Origin: Hymenolepis diminuta
Taxonomy: Eukaryota > Platyhelminthes > Cestoda > Cyclophyllidea > Hymenolepididae
Assembly: GCA_900708905.1 (NCBI GenBank)
Contig: CAADRB010000029.1
Coordinates: 1,331,164 to 1,395,163 of the forward strand
Reading direction: 5' to 3'
Length of the DNA: 64,000 nt
Shown here: positions 34,784 to 48,327 of the stretch, one piece after another
How the letters are laid out: each line of letters begins with the position of its first letter
Position numbering within the stretch: position 1 is the stretch's first letter
Translations under genes and position numbers: made by a program
The notes under the pieces: generated by a model
Databases searched by the model: none
Told to the model about the DNA's origin: nothing
Seen by the model: the letters and a program-made list of their open reading frames with translations, nothing else

Positions 34784-36263
34784 TCAACTTAATTGTTGAT
34801 GTTGATTCCGTCTTAAGTAGTAGTTATACCGTGCCGCTCCACGATTTGAGTTTAGATCTCTTCGGCATTGTTGATTGCATTGTTTCCTGTAGGTTTTGTT
34901 GTAGTACGTGGGTGGGTAGAGTTTTTGACATCGGGCTCTGCAGTCGCATTTGATGTGGAGCTTTTTGAATTTTTCTACAAGAGAGGTGGAAATTCGATCT
35001 GTTATATCTATCGTTAGGTCATTGTGATCACGGCGTCTCTCCACTTACGCTTACTGAGACAATACTTTTGAGCGATGAAATCGATGCGGGGTATTTTGCG
35101 TAAACCTTCGAATTCGCGTCTAATGTCTAAATGTAATTTGAAGGCAGCGAATCCGGTTGCCTTACCCGTACAAGCTAGAGTGATTTGTACATCTGTAGGT
35201 AAGACGGTAAGTTGGGTCTAATTAGCACTACCGGAAGCGATAAGTAATAGCGTTATACTAAGTGGTGGGCTTACCTGACTCCATAGCTGGTATGATGCCA
35301 TAGTTGGCAACGTTGAGAAGAGGATCGAATAGAAGGGTTTTGTTTAGAGAGATCATGGAGATGTTGTACGTTAGCTAAAATGGGAAAAGGCAGTTTTTTA
35401 ATTATTTGGGGGAAAAGACTTATTCAGGTTGGGACGTATGAAATTTGCACTGCAATAATTAGGTAAACAGCTGGTTTGCACTCAATAGTTGCTATATTGA
35501 CTTGCATACTATCGTAATGCCATGGTACGCTGGTGGCGCAATATTCAAAGTGGACATCTACTAAGTCAAAGGGCAAAGGTTAATTCCGATCAAAAAGAGG
35601 AGTGTCAGACTGCGATTTCGTTGTAAGGGTGGTTCGAGGATATCTTCCTTCTAGCTAGGTAAAATATTTCTAATGCCTCCCTTATTGGTCTTCGAAAGTA
35701 GCGTTATAAATTACTGATATACCCGCTCAAGGCCAGCACGCCATTTTAGTCGGATGATTTCAATTTGAGGAGGTAAGGGTTGATGTACACTGTGAAGAAT
35801 TTTGTCGTAGACTTCTTGAAGTATATGACCATTTAATACGAGGAAGAGTTGCGGAGGGACTGAAACATAAAATATAACACGCAATATGATTAGTTTCGGT
35901 AAATTTGGTTTTTTTTGAATTACAGATGAACTGCACTAGCTAATAATACTATGAGTTAAGGTTATTGTTGGCATTAACAGCCAGAGATCGAAAACAGGGC
36001 AGGTTACTTAGAGTTGAGCTAATAGTGTTGATCTAATAAGCAAAGTTTCACATAGGTAATCAAAAATACACACTGTGTTGAATAATATCTGGTCGCTGTC
36101 TGGGACACTTTAGGCTGGAGTAGTCCTTTCCATTAGAAGGTATTGACTCAATTATTCGAGCTACAAGCTTTCTGTCGGCCCAGAGGTTGAGTTGTCCAGA
36201 GATCGTAATTAGAGAATCGAGTAGAAGGAAGCTTATGCACAAACAAACTGACTTAATTTGCAT
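34784..36263 (-). CDS. Secreted WIF-domain protein with cysteine-rich tail
   Basis: Five exons (minus): 36074-36263, 35723-35859, 35275-35374, 35055-35192 (or to 35049), 34784-34998; phases agree, 259 or 261 residues. It begins with a signal peptide (CLCISFLLLDSLITISG). The mature part starts LNLWADRKLVARII, then LFLVLNGHI, QIEIIRLKWRAG, LTYNISMISLNKTLLFDP, LNVANYGIIPA, ITLACTGKATGFAAFKLHLDI (given in parts), ending FIAQKYC. That is the order of a WIF domain, the Wnt-binding module of WIF-1 and the RYK receptor. The closing K-x-C resembles RYK. What follows is not a membrane segment, kinase or EGF repeat but about 70 residues with CDCRARC and CNQQCRR and many Arg/Asn/Gln. The role is inferred: a secreted Wnt-binding or modulating protein. 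Asn-x-Ser/Thr sites (NIS, NKT) suit an extracellular protein. A tRNA-like repeat sits in the second intron. Confidence 0.8.
35525..35715 (+). repeat. tRNA-like repeat in the WIF-gene intron
   Basis: Contains GCTGGTGGCGCAATATTCAA (box-A-like), GGACATCTACTAAGTC, GGTTAATTCCGATCAAAAAG, GGTTCGAGGATATCTTCC and TTATTGGTCTTCG, in the family order. It ends within 10 bp of exon 2 of the WIF-domain gene (35723) and is antisense to that gene. Confidence 0.6.
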
Positions 36264-39100
36264 CTTTTTGTTGACTTTAATGCCTCAGTATGTAGCTTCT
36301 TTGCATCTCAACAGTTTGCTTGTGATATTGGTTAATGTAGTGAATGACGGATTTTCCCTCGTTTTAACAAAGCGCTTGGTAATGAATTAATTGACTTTGA
36401 GTTACTATGTTTGTGGGGGAATCTAAAGCGAAGGCGCTCTCCGAGAGAATGAGAGAAATGGTGCAATGACAGTGTACCAGATATGGCCGCTAATGTAGAG
36501 ACGTATATGCACAGTCATCCGTACCTCTTTTCATTGGTAGAGACCACTTGCTAAGCCTTTTAATTGGCTGTGACTTTGACAGCCATTATAGGTGCGTTGA
36601 AGTTAGCAGTCAACTTCACATATGTAAATATAAACTCGAGCCTCCTGATAGACGGGGGAAGGGTGTCAAACAGAACTTATGTTTGTGTGTAAGTGACTGT
36701 TTCCGTGATTTTCTCAATATAACCCAAAAATATAAGAATGAGAAAGCTTGACTGGTTATTTCATGAATATTAATATGGTAGTCTATCAGAGAGCGAGTGT
36801 AATGAGGACTCATAAGATTAAACAAAGACAGAGTAATCCGTGAGCATACTGTTCCCCTTTTCTGAAGTTGATTTCACTAAAGTCGATTGGAGCAAGACAG
36901 GCACAGATAATGTTAAAGGTCAGTACTCAAGATTCTAATTTTCATTGTCAATCGGATCGAAAATATCTCTGGATTTTTGGTCCGTTTACTCCTAATCATC
37001 CATCTATATTTATGTAAATCTTCCTTTTCATAACTTCGAGCCTAGATGGGTAGCTACAACATAAGCGGTCACTGGATAGTGAACAAAAATGATTTAAAGA
37101 TGATTTACTGAAGGAAGAGAGTACAATTAGAAATAAAAACCTCTCAATATTTCTCCAATTGTGGGTGGTGCCTCACAATCTTACAACCTTCTAAGCTTGA
37201 GATATATGAACGCTTTTATGCCAATTAATGAGTGTGGGAAAAATCGCACTGCCCGTTAATATATCCTATTCGAATGAATTTTGTTTGGATTCGAATGTGT
37301 TTCAGGGATGCCATATTTCACAAGTGAGTTCTAATTCATTTTACAGCAGAAGAAAACAACACATAGAGAGCCACAAAAGTTTGAATGGTGGTACTAATTA
37401 CATTTTCAAAGCTAAGTTTTTCAACTCTATATATTTCATATCTGGTAAAATCCAGCCCTAATATCTTTCACAGGCTTTATCACTCACAGGCACCAGTTAA
37501 TTGATTATTGGAATTTAACTCTCGGGCCTGAGAATGTATCCTCGCCACTGCTGCAATTGTTGACGAATAAGTAACCCAATTTCATTATCTGAGATTATAT
37601 ATGAATAGTTATAATGTCTTAGCAAAACGGAAGGCTTTCGTTGAATCGCAAGCAATCTGCGTTCTTCCTAAGAGTCTAGATTATTCACTCTCACCAATAA
37701 GATCACTGGTTTTCAGCATGAATGATTTAAATGCCATCTCAGTTCTCGGTTTTTATTGAAAAATGAATAGAAGAAATTACTTGTTATCTTTTAACACTAA
37801 GCATAAGATCAAACAGTAGGTGAGGGAAGTTAAAATGATGAATATAAAAGAAACATAAAGTTGGTTCAAAGTAATCTAATTGATTAGATGATACATAAGG
37901 CAAAGAAGAGATAATGACGGCATCTATTGCAGTCGTTACCTATTTCCTCCAAGATATAACTCCTACCAGGCGGAATGTTCTCAAATACCTCATGATGTGA
38001 ACGTCTTAAGAACAAAGAGGTGTCAATCGCATTTCGAGCTTTTTAGAAATTTTGGTTTTAGAACAGAAGTCTTAAATTTTTTCCCCGAGTCCCTTCACTT
38101 GGTGTTATAATTAAATTTATAAACCATCCTTCCAAATCGAATCTTTGTTAGGTCACCCATTCAATTTCACAACACATTAACAGGCTTTATCCATCAAATC
38201 TGCAGTTACGTATTAAGATACCAAATAATTTCTTAATTTAAATGCTATGCGCTACTACGTTAAACTCTAAGTGGTAATAATTCCGATCATTGAAAATACA
38301 CTATTATTAGGTCATGTAAAATATCGAGTCAAATTTGTTCCGACTGTCAAGATGGCAAACACAGCTTTTAACAAATAGTTCTACTTACCCCGTTTAAGTA
38401 GCATATTCTATCCAAATTCACGAGTGAAACAATTTGAATGTCAACCCCATTTCTGAGTTAAACATACAGCTAATACAGGCATGCAACCTCAGAACCTTAC
38501 TCAAAGGATTTCCATAACTAGTAGAACAACAGATTTGTTAAAAAGTGTGTGGAACACTAACATGTATTGACAGTTACATCTTTTTTACATATCAATCAAT
38601 AACCCGTTAAATTTTCAATAAAAAAGAGACAATGTATGCTGAATCTATTTACAAGGAAAATAATAGACATCTGTTGATAATATATTTACTCTCCAAGGTA
38701 GTATAGCAAAAAATTTAAGCGACCTTGCCTTATTTCAGCGTCGAGCCTATTTTACTCTTGATATGCTTGTGATAAACTGCCACTTATTAAAGAAATTTAA
38801 AAAATACGAAGATATGAAGTTGAAAAACAGTATTATCGATGTGCCTATAAATCCTGTTCTCTTGAAATTATCAATAACTGGTGCCATCTAAACTTTACAG
38901 CCAATTTACTTAATTGCAGTTTATTGATTTAATCGACCTTTTGAATGTAATTAAAACAAGACAAAGAAATATCCAACCCAGGGAGAAGAAAACACAAGTT
39001 CTCGTTGTTATAACGGAAGCTTACTACGGTCCAACTCGAACAATGGAGAGTATAGCGTAATTCATATTAGTTATTAATCGTTAATCGTTATTTCAATAAT
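36264..39100. other. Non-coding interval
   Basis: Should contain the promoter of the minus-strand WIF-domain gene at its left end. I see no exon, RNA gene or clear repeat. The open frame at 37228-37461 resembles no known family. Confidence 0.4.
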
Positions 39101-41240
39101 AATGAGAAAAAAACATGAAATAAAACATTAATTTCCTCAGGAGGAAATATTTGTTATTTATTTATGATTATATTTGCACCTTGATATCTCCCCTTTTCGG
39201 GTTCACCTGAAGTCCTTATGCTAGTTCCGTATTCCTTCCAAGCGGTTTATTCCTTTTCAGGGGCGCATTCGAGTGATTGGTGCAGGTTCAATCTGCTTCT
39301 TCTTCCCATTATTATTTCCATAGAAATTTTCCATCAAGTCCTAAATGAGCAGCCGTCCTGAAATTCTGGAATACAGGTTTCAGTTTTCATGGCATGGGTC
39401 CATCCCTTTTTCTTAGGACCTGTCCTTTTCCTTTCTCCTGGTTCGAGATGTTCGCTTCAAATCGCTAGAACAGAACACTGCATTTATCTTTTGTTTTGAA
39501 GGACAATCTTCGTCTTCCCGACAGCTTTCACTTTCGATACTGGTTTCAAATCAATGACTATTGCAGGAGGTAGTTAAGAATGAAGCTTCTTTTTACTCCA
39601 CTTCTCTCTGCTCGTTTTTGTAACATGTTTGTGGGAATTCTTCTGAGGATTTTCACTCCGCTTCATGTCCTTCTTCGAGCTGGATATTGATTTTCTCATT
39701 GATTGACCAGTGATTTAACTTTTTGAGTGACGCACTTTTGTTCAATTTGTGGTCTAATTCCGCACATTATTTCCTTATGTCCTCATTTGTCTTACAGGTT
39801 GCACATATGAGGTTTGTATGGAGAAAATGGGACAAAGTGCAAATCATTTAAAATCCAGCATTCGGCTACAGTTTTAGGGGAAAGGAAATATTCTGCGTCA
39901 TAGTTGCACTAGAATTTAGATCGACATGATTGTGCTCACCAGAATTCTGTTGGTTCATGTTAGTGTCATACTTGATGTTCAAATTAATGCATTCAATAAT
40001 AATAGGTTATAGCAATTTATAACTTATTTTAAGCATTCCGAGGAATCGAAAATAGACACCAATTTGAAAGGGTTCTCTAGACCATTCAAAATTAATAAAC
40101 ATGTAAAACGACCATTCGAAATGTCAGAAAAATCGCAAAGTTCAAAAACACTTTTGCTGCGGCTAGCACAGGTCATCCAGCCTTCATGATGTTCTTTGAT
40201 GAAAGACAATTAAAGCAGCTTCAAAGTTTGGAAGACTTTTCCCCAAGTAATTCAGAAAGAATAGAGATAGTTTTGTCAAAATTAAGATTTAAAATAATTC
40301 TGTGATGTATGAAACCTTTAAACTTTCATTTTCAGCCGTTCCTAATTTCTGTAACGACAGCCTTACTTTTATATCATCGTTTCGAAGAATGCTCTCCCAC
40401 TTTCACACCAGTTAGCAAAAATATAATCTGCTTCTGGGCGAGATTCGTGAACATGTAGAATCAGAGAATGTGCAGATGGTTTGGGTAAGAAAATATCCAA
40501 TATTTCAGTTTTCATGCTCATAAATTTTGAAGGTCTTTCTTGTACCTTTATAAGATTTTCCTGCTATTTCTTCGGAAAAAGTTCATCCTTCTTCAGATTA
40601 AGTTTAAATTTATCCATATTCAAGGACATTTTTATAAATATTCAAATTTTTTGTTCTCTTTAACCTTTTATCGCCAACTTTTGCGATCTACAAGCCGATA
40701 TTCCAACCAGAAAGAAGGAGCGAAGACTTTTTTAATTTCTAGTCGGAACATGCACGGTATAATGTAATTCATAATAGTTCGACGAGATAGACATGTCTTT
40801 TGTTCTGCCCTAATGCAAATACGTACACCACAACCCCTCCCCTATTTTGATATTGTTTGTAGCGAATTTCGTAGAAGCCTGGAGGATTGGTATCTAAACA
40901 AGTTTTTTTCTCTCCTAAGTTAGTAATTCCTGAGCGGTAGCTTCTTTCTATTAAGCACTTTGATTTAGCATATCTCCGTGTACCCAATGGGTTTCACAAA
41001 AGAAATAAGTTAATGGAGAATAAAGAGAAGAATCATGGTCTCAGATTTACGTATACTTCAGCTACAATAAATGGCACCATAAAAGGGGAGAGATGGCAAA
41101 AAAGAGAGTTTTTCACCTCATTCTGGGATAAATATTGGGGAATTTGATTCCATTTGAATGTAGTTACTTTTGCATCGAAATTCGAAATCATATTAATTTT
41201 GATAGGAACAACTTGACGTAACGATAAGATTCCCATAATT
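39100..41240 (-). pseudogene. Possible decayed coding tract, unidentified
   Basis: On the minus strand this 2.1-kb stretch has coding-like pieces broken by stops and shifts, for example PSKFMSMKTEILDIF and HESRPEADYIFANWCESG near 40400-40530, TCASRSKSVFELCDFSD at about 40120-40175, NPPGFYEIRYKQYQNRGG at about 40840-40895, and lysine/arginine-rich stretches near 39400-39700. Base composition is less AT-rich than the neighbours. I cannot name the family, and the pieces may not belong together. It could be an old retrocopy or a transposon gene. Confidence 0.25.
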
Positions 41241-43880
41241 GCCCAATCTCTGTTAATTACTACAGTGTAAAAATTTAAAATCAGATAGTTATGATTAATA
41301 TACCTGCAGGCTATAGTGTAAGTGAAGAATCTGGAAGATGAAGAATATGTAAGGAAAAATAATTGATTCTTTTGTTTTAAGAAAATTGTTTTAAGTGTAT
41401 TAAAGTAACTGAAAAGGACTAATTCTTATAAAAATAGGTATTTAAAAAAGAGGTTTATAGTGGACATGCCTTGACTTCGATCTTAAATGGGAAATAAGAC
41501 AGGAGAAAGGCGAGATTAAATTGAGAAATTATAACGAGAACCATCCGATAATTGTGAGAAGAAATTGAAAGATTCCACAAATATTTCTTAAAATTTTTCA
41601 GCAATTTAAATTAAAATCGCTTTGATGAAAAATCGTGTTTGCTTGAACATTTTTCAATCGTCTCAGTTGGAGAAAACTGATCAGCGACTTATACTCGCCT
41701 CTTTCGCGATAAATCCACGACATGTCAATTAAAAGATCGGCGACGCAGACACACGGTTCTTGCATTCTCTCTCGTTCCTCACCTTTTTCTTTTTTCTCTT
41801 CTCACTTTACCATCTTCTTATTCCTTTCTTTCCCGAGTTTCTGATTTGAAAACCGTGGCTGCCTGTTATTTATGATAGCCATAGTTCCAACGGAATAATG
41901 TGATTACTTCCATAACACCTGTTAACATCTGTTAACAACAGATAGGGCATCCTTTAGTCGCTCTTGTGGGAAGATCGAATTCTGTTACCCCTCCTGTTGC
42001 CGGAGGTAATTATCATGGCTAGTCATCCACATCACTAGATATCTACCGGTGAGTTTCGATTTCATAACTTATAACTTAGTAGACTTGCACGTTGATCAGT
42101 GCCCCACCAACGCAACAGAATTACTTCTTACATTTTGACACAAATTTTGTAAAATCATTGGAGTCATCTTAGGTTACATGGATAGTATTTATAGGAAGCA
42201 ATAATATTTGTATTACTTAATGAGCAGAAGTTTAGGAATACAGTCAAAGAAAAAAATAATAAATAGCTTTCCCAATTTAGCGAATTCACACGGAAAACCA
42301 CAAAGTGTTCCAACTAATCATTTTACACTGGTATAATATCAGTCTTATGTCAAAAGGATGCAAAAAAACTAACTTTTAAGCAGCATTCATGAACTATTAT
42401 TGAATTCTGTCGAACGTATTGAATATTGTGCAACCACTCTGATTGTTTACGTACGAGAACCCTGACCTATAGTTCAACATAGATTAAGAATTTTAAGACC
42501 AAAGAAAATTACAAATCCAGCAGTTGTGAATGAACTGATTAACAATAAATTAGTAATAAGCATATAGGGAAGCTTCTAGAATGTACAATTCAGAAAAAGA
42601 AATCGATCAATAATTTAAGGCCACACAATTGGTGTGGGAGTTTAAAATAATAATAGAACGGAACAAACAGAATAATGAAAGAGGAAAAACAGATATTCTT
42701 GACAGATTGCAATTATAGACATTGCAGTGTCATTGTTTTATTAATACTCTTTTTTAATTATTTTTAATATACAATTTGCGTGGCATGGTAAGGATGACCT
42801 CATTACCTAATACGGTGGCATAGTACAATTACTGCTTGATTGCAGACATAAAGGGTTCCGGAATTCCGCAAGCTTGTGTCTGTGCCAATTTCCAGACATG
42901 CTGTCGACTAGTTGGTGTTTCAGAATACAAATGGAGCCGGTTTTGTCCGAAAGATTTCTCGCGGGTTGGTTCTAGACACTACTTCTAAGGGAGTGTTGAA
43001 TACCTGTCGTATGATAGTTAGATATAAGTCAACAGAGTTGAATGTATAAACGTGTAACATTATAGTCCATAATTTTGGACCACAATTTATAATTTCTGAG
43101 AAATATTTTTGTCAAATTAAGGACAAATTAAAGAAGCGAAATACGGTCATACTTCTATGCTAATCCTAAACAAAAATGTCAAAATTTCTGCTAATTAAAT
43201 GAAACCTTGGCCTCACATTCATTTATTACACTGCACTTACATAATGTTCAGACACGGCGTAAACGTTTGTTACTAATTTCACAGCTTCGATGGTTAGAGG
43301 GAAATGTGCCAAAATGATTGCATTTCATGAGTAGTGACCATAATTATGAGTTAAGTAAAACTTGTCCGGCCATAGCAATTCTCCCCGTAACAATCCTATG
43401 ACTTCCGGTCTGCCCGTGTGGTTATAAGTTTATTAATATACTGGGATATGACTGAATGGAAACCTGCATCTTTCTACGTAGTTTCTAATACGTTACATTA
43501 CCTTCCTTCTTCAATACTAACGATCAAGCAACTTGTTAGAATAAGTTGCATCATTCCAGAAATTTTGGTTTTCATATTTTTTGTTCCATCTTATCGTCAG
43601 GGCAAATAGAACGTTATGTATACATTATATAACAACGTATTTATGCAATCTGTTTGAGTCATATAAACAATAACGTCACTGACCTTCTGAATATCGCAAA
43701 TAGAATGGTGTGTTAGACAATCTTCACTCATTCTGACTGTTTCCTAAAGTAAGATGGTTAAAAATAGTGTTGAAGTTAAGCTTAACAGCTTTCGGCTACG
43801 GCCGATGCAAAGGCTTTTACAAATAATAGGCAACAATAGGCTGAGAATCAACCAAATGATTTTGTAACGCCAATGAAAAT
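41240..43880. other. Non-coding interval with one repeat copy
   Basis: No exon recognised. A pyrimidine-rich patch lies at 41760-41830, and a minus-orientation tRNA-like repeat at about 41880-42115. Confidence 0.4.
41880..42115 (-). repeat. tRNA-like short interspersed repeat
   Basis: The minus strand reads GTTGCGTTGGTGGGGCACTG, ATCAACGTGCAAGTCTACTA, then a body containing CGGTAGATATCTAG. The head matches 19085 and 49490; the rest is diverged. Confidence 0.45.
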
Positions 43881-43884
43881 TCGA

Positions 43885-43912
43885 GAGAGAGAGAGAGAGA
43901 GAGAGAGGGAGG
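43885..43912. repeat. (GA)n microsatellite
   Basis: An uninterrupted GA dinucleotide run of about 12-14 units, ending GGGAGGTGAG. Confidence 0.9.
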
Positions 43913-46900
43913 TGAGTACAAATCGCTAATCAATATTCTCCAACTGAAACGTTTGAAGACAGTTCAAGCAAAAGCAAAAGCGTAAACTGGAATCTTTCGA
44001 TCTAAACGAATTAAATTAATATCATTCAAAAATACAAAGAAATTTTTGGGGAATCCTTCACTAGAATCAGTTCCACTTTAAAGTTTCATATAAAAATGCG
44101 TTGGCAGAGCAGCAGATGCATGTAATGATACTTTTACTATTTGGTTGAAGAGGGCTTTGAGCTATCTCCTTTAAACCTATTTTTAAAGTAGAATATCTAT
44201 TCCAAAATCGGAAAAGTGGTAGTTGTGATGACCTATCACAGAGGAAGGAAAGAGGAGTAAGGAAGGACTGGAAGAGAAGGGCTGCTTGACACATTACAAC
44301 TGTGTGCGAGAGAGGTGAATTGTGTAGGAGAATAAAATAGGAATTTAAATGGCTTGACCTTATTGGCAATCTATTGGTCAATCAAAAATGAAAGTGCCGT
44401 TGATGTGACCCCATGTGACAATTACAATTTCAAAGCTCCGTTAACGGTTTAGAAAGAATTAGTTCGAGCTATCATTTCTGAAAACTAATACGTTTAACAG
44501 AACATTTATCAAGTAAAGCTACAATCGTCAAGAAACTTATTTAAATGGTCAGTAATTACTATGATTTATACCAAATGCAAGGTCATATACAGTCTGCAGT
44601 GTTCTAACATACCGACCCTGAACTCTGAGGCATACAAATTGTCTGACGAAAAAAGCAAAACAATCAAATATCTCTCAGCATACCTTAATTCGTACAGTTT
44701 ATCACAACAGGGAATCCGAATTTTTAGCACTGACACTCGTTCTCTTCCCTTATTATTTACAAATTCTCTCCCAATAATTCTAACTCCTTCCCCCTTTCAC
44801 TCTCATTCCATTATGGCTGTCCATTACAATATGCTCCAACTCAATTCGTGGTTCTCTCACTTAGAAGTGAAGAACGTTCATTTTTAGAATGAATATCTGG
44901 ACTTCCAGGCTCCTAAGGTAGCTTTACTGATGGGATCTGTGCTACTTTAAATCTCTTTTCTGTAAAATATAGTTTAACAAATGAGGATATAAACAACCGA
45001 TAACGACGTAACTATATATTACCATAGGCAAACACATTTATTAATATGCAAATGGATGAGTTCGTATCTTTATCCACTGCAAAATACTGAATACTTGTTT
45101 AAAGCAGTCAATACAAAATCCACGAGAAAGTTGATAACAGGGAGGGGAGGGTGAGACTTGTTTATGTGAGGTTATTAATGTACCATGTCTTTCGGTTAGC
45201 CGACTTGATATGCCCGAGAAGTGGACTAGTAACTTTTATTATAAATGTTTAAAATCAACTGCTTGTAGCAAAGAATCATTAAAGTAATAAAAGTAAATGT
45301 ACCTAATTTAATTTGACCCATTTAAATTGAAGCTCTACTTCCATGAAAGCGTTCTTCCGATCTTTATCCAAAATGAATCTGCAATTAAGAAAACTTCACA
45401 AATTCACTAAGGTAAATGTTACACACACTTGAATTGAGCAGGAAAAGGTGTCCTGGAACTGTTCTGGCCCTATTGTCAAACAGAATTTATCAGTGGGGTT
45501 GGCTACCATGGCTACATTAACCATGTGACCTCTGACTTGACAATGTTAACCACTTGACCCTTGGCATACAATTAAACTACCGTACTTTATCTCTGTCTTA
45601 GTTCTAATAGTGCAAAACTTAAAATGTAATGTACAGACATAAAAATATAATTATTCATTACTCAAATATGAACAAGACCATCCAGTGCCCAATTTTCGGT
45701 TGCTTCAGTCTCATAAAATAGAAAAGTTGTTAAAATTTCGCATATCAAAATATCATGTCTAATGTTGATATTAGAATTAAAACGATTCTTTTCGAGCTGA
45801 GAAGTGGAAATCCCGCATCTCCAGAACCAAATCTCCCCAAATTACATCCTGTGTATCCGCTTGTTCAGATAGCAAAAATAGCTTTATTAATAAAAAGAAA
45901 TTACTATCACAGAGTCACCATTATGATTTAGGGTGTTTTGCAACGTAAATCCAAAATTCAAAAGCTTTAATAATTCATACCTCTAATTTTGGTGATCTCT
46001 ATAAACCTATAATTCAATTATTATCTTTAATTGATCAAACGAATGAACTACATGGTATAAACCATAATAAACAATAGTAATCCCCATTATGATTAAATTC
46101 TATAAAAATTGAGTCTAAAGTGGCAAATAGCAAGAGTGAATTGATGTTAGGAGTGAAATGTCACGACAAGGGGGTCATTGATTGCAGTTTACCACTTTCG
46201 CAGGACAATCAAATCGCGCGAGTTTTATGTGAAGGCAATAAAACACGGATATTTTTACTATGTTCGATTGCAATGAAAACCAACAAAATGAATCCACGAG
46301 GTTTAATCTAGTTGCGTAAAATTATTTAAAATTAAAGGCGTTTAGTGATTTGATCTTACAATCAAATAATAGTTGCTCTATTTATCGATTCGATGCATTA
46401 TTTGAAGTGAATTCGGTATATGCAGATCCCAGGTTCTCTAGTATTCAATTCCCAGATTAATTGTTTGATATTTATTGACATTTTCTCAATATTTCACGTT
46501 CCTCAGAAACCTGATTCGCAACTGCAAGCAACTTTCTCTAACACTTGCAAGTAGTGCTTTTAATTTTTCGAGGTAATAGGTCGGCTAACATACCGAATTA
46601 AACATTTTCTGGTAAATATACGTCTCTTTTATTACATACATCAATTGATAAAACGGAGTATTTTTTTGGAATCATATTGCAAACAGATATATATTTGAAC
46701 AGCGATATTTATTAGCTGGAGCGAATCGAATGACTAGCAAAGAATGTCTTCAATTCCGCTTATTGTGAATGAAAAAATCCAAAAGAAATACTGCATTGTT
46801 TACGCCTGAATATTAAAATGCTAGACCATCAAATTAATGAAGAGGTACCCTAGTAAAAGGGACCTCTTTGTTCCGAGCTCAAAAATTTCCTCTAATCCCT

Positions 46901-48320
46901 ATTATCTTCCTGTGTTAAATCCCATGAAAGGTAAAAGTAAACAAGATATTACATTGCTGAAAGCTTTTGCAGACCTTAACAATTTAAGATCAGTTAAAAT
47001 GCACTTTATACTGCTTCTAGAACATCTCTAATGTTAATCTACCATCCATAAAACCTGAGATGGTTACAGATCTCACCACTTTATGCTGCTAAATTGTCAG
47101 CCCCATTTTACTCCAAACTCAAAAGACAAAGAAGGGCTTAGATAAGTCTACTCAAGTCAGATAGGAAATGGGCAACGTCTTGGAGGTCTGTTCAAACTCA
47201 TAAGCAAAGGTAGACTTTTAAGGCGTACTCTGTGCCTTAGATTTAAGACGGGATACTAGATTCAAAACAAGTCGAGAGAGACGGCCGAAAATACGATGAG
47301 TGACACATCAGGTGACATTTCACAAGCCCTGTAATATCTGTTAGTTAATAAAATTACACAATCTAACCACTGAATTGAATAAATAGACACGACTAAACAA
47401 TATATCCCAATTTCTACTCACCTGATACGGACTAGAAAGCTATGCGTCTTTTAATGCCACTATCGAATTGTATAATCTTTAGTAGAATAAAGTGAAAACA
47501 TCTTCGGAAAGAAGGCAGCGTCTACGATTAATTCAAAACCTAGTAGTAAGCTGGTTATTCGTCTTTGAACATTTTGAATTAAATGCATTTCTAACAGACT
47601 GAGTCAGTTGTTTTGAAACGAAATCAAATACTGTTGATGCATTAGCATAATTAATGATATTATGTGGACGAAATTAGATTCTTCGATACCACCCTACCAT
47701 GCTCAAACATAGGAATAAATTTTCCACTTTATCCAAGCTATATTTAAACAGATATTGTTTCACATTAAAAAGGAAAGGGAAACAAAACTCCTACCCTTTT
47801 CTTTCTGGGTCTGAACTAGTGTGGCAGAAACCGTACCTCATTGGGCTGCCTCCCGTTATACAAGGGACAATAAAAACCTATTTTACTAATATTTGAGCAA
47901 ATCCAAATCTAATTTTTGCTTATGCGGTTCTAAACGTTAATTAAGGAGCATTATTCATTCACCAACAAACTTTTATATTTCCTTCATCACAAACACACCC
48001 CATTTTATTTTCTAATTGCTTTATTTCAGTCGCGTATAACATTCATAAATCATAAAAATCAAAAAAATCTTTTACAAGTAGAAAGTCGGTGAGAAGCAGA
48101 TAATGAATTGTTGCTGAGTTTAAATTGTTAGGACTAACCACAGATTAACAGCAGAACACCGAGAGCTGATTAGGCCAAAAAGTATCGGACGAACCACAAT
48201 GAGGATTTAGGCGAATAGGAGAGAGAATTGAAGAACAGAGATGTGAGGGAAGCGTAGCAACCGGTGAATGACAAGCGTGTCTGCACATGTGTGAGTGGGA
48301 ATATAAAACTGTTTATAGGA
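43913..48320. other. Non-coding interval with one repeat copy
   Basis: No exon recognised. Open frames at 44067-44381, 44561-44887, 46120-46311, 46837-47031 and 47699-47896 have no family resemblance and unremarkable codon content. One tRNA-like repeat copy lies at about 45480-45580. Confidence 0.4.
45480..45580 (-). repeat. tRNA-like short interspersed repeat
   Basis: Plus-strand GTGGGGTTGGCTACCATGG, then CATGTGACCTCTGACTTGAC and GTTAACCACTTGACCC; the reverse complement gives the GTCAGAGGTCAC region of the family. Confidence 0.5.
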
Positions 48321-48327
48321 TTCATTT

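Noticed and set aside
44067..44887. Pair of about 105-codon frames on opposite strands
   Set aside because: Rich in Leu/Ser/Phe from pyrimidine-rich DNA; no homology between them and no splice logic.
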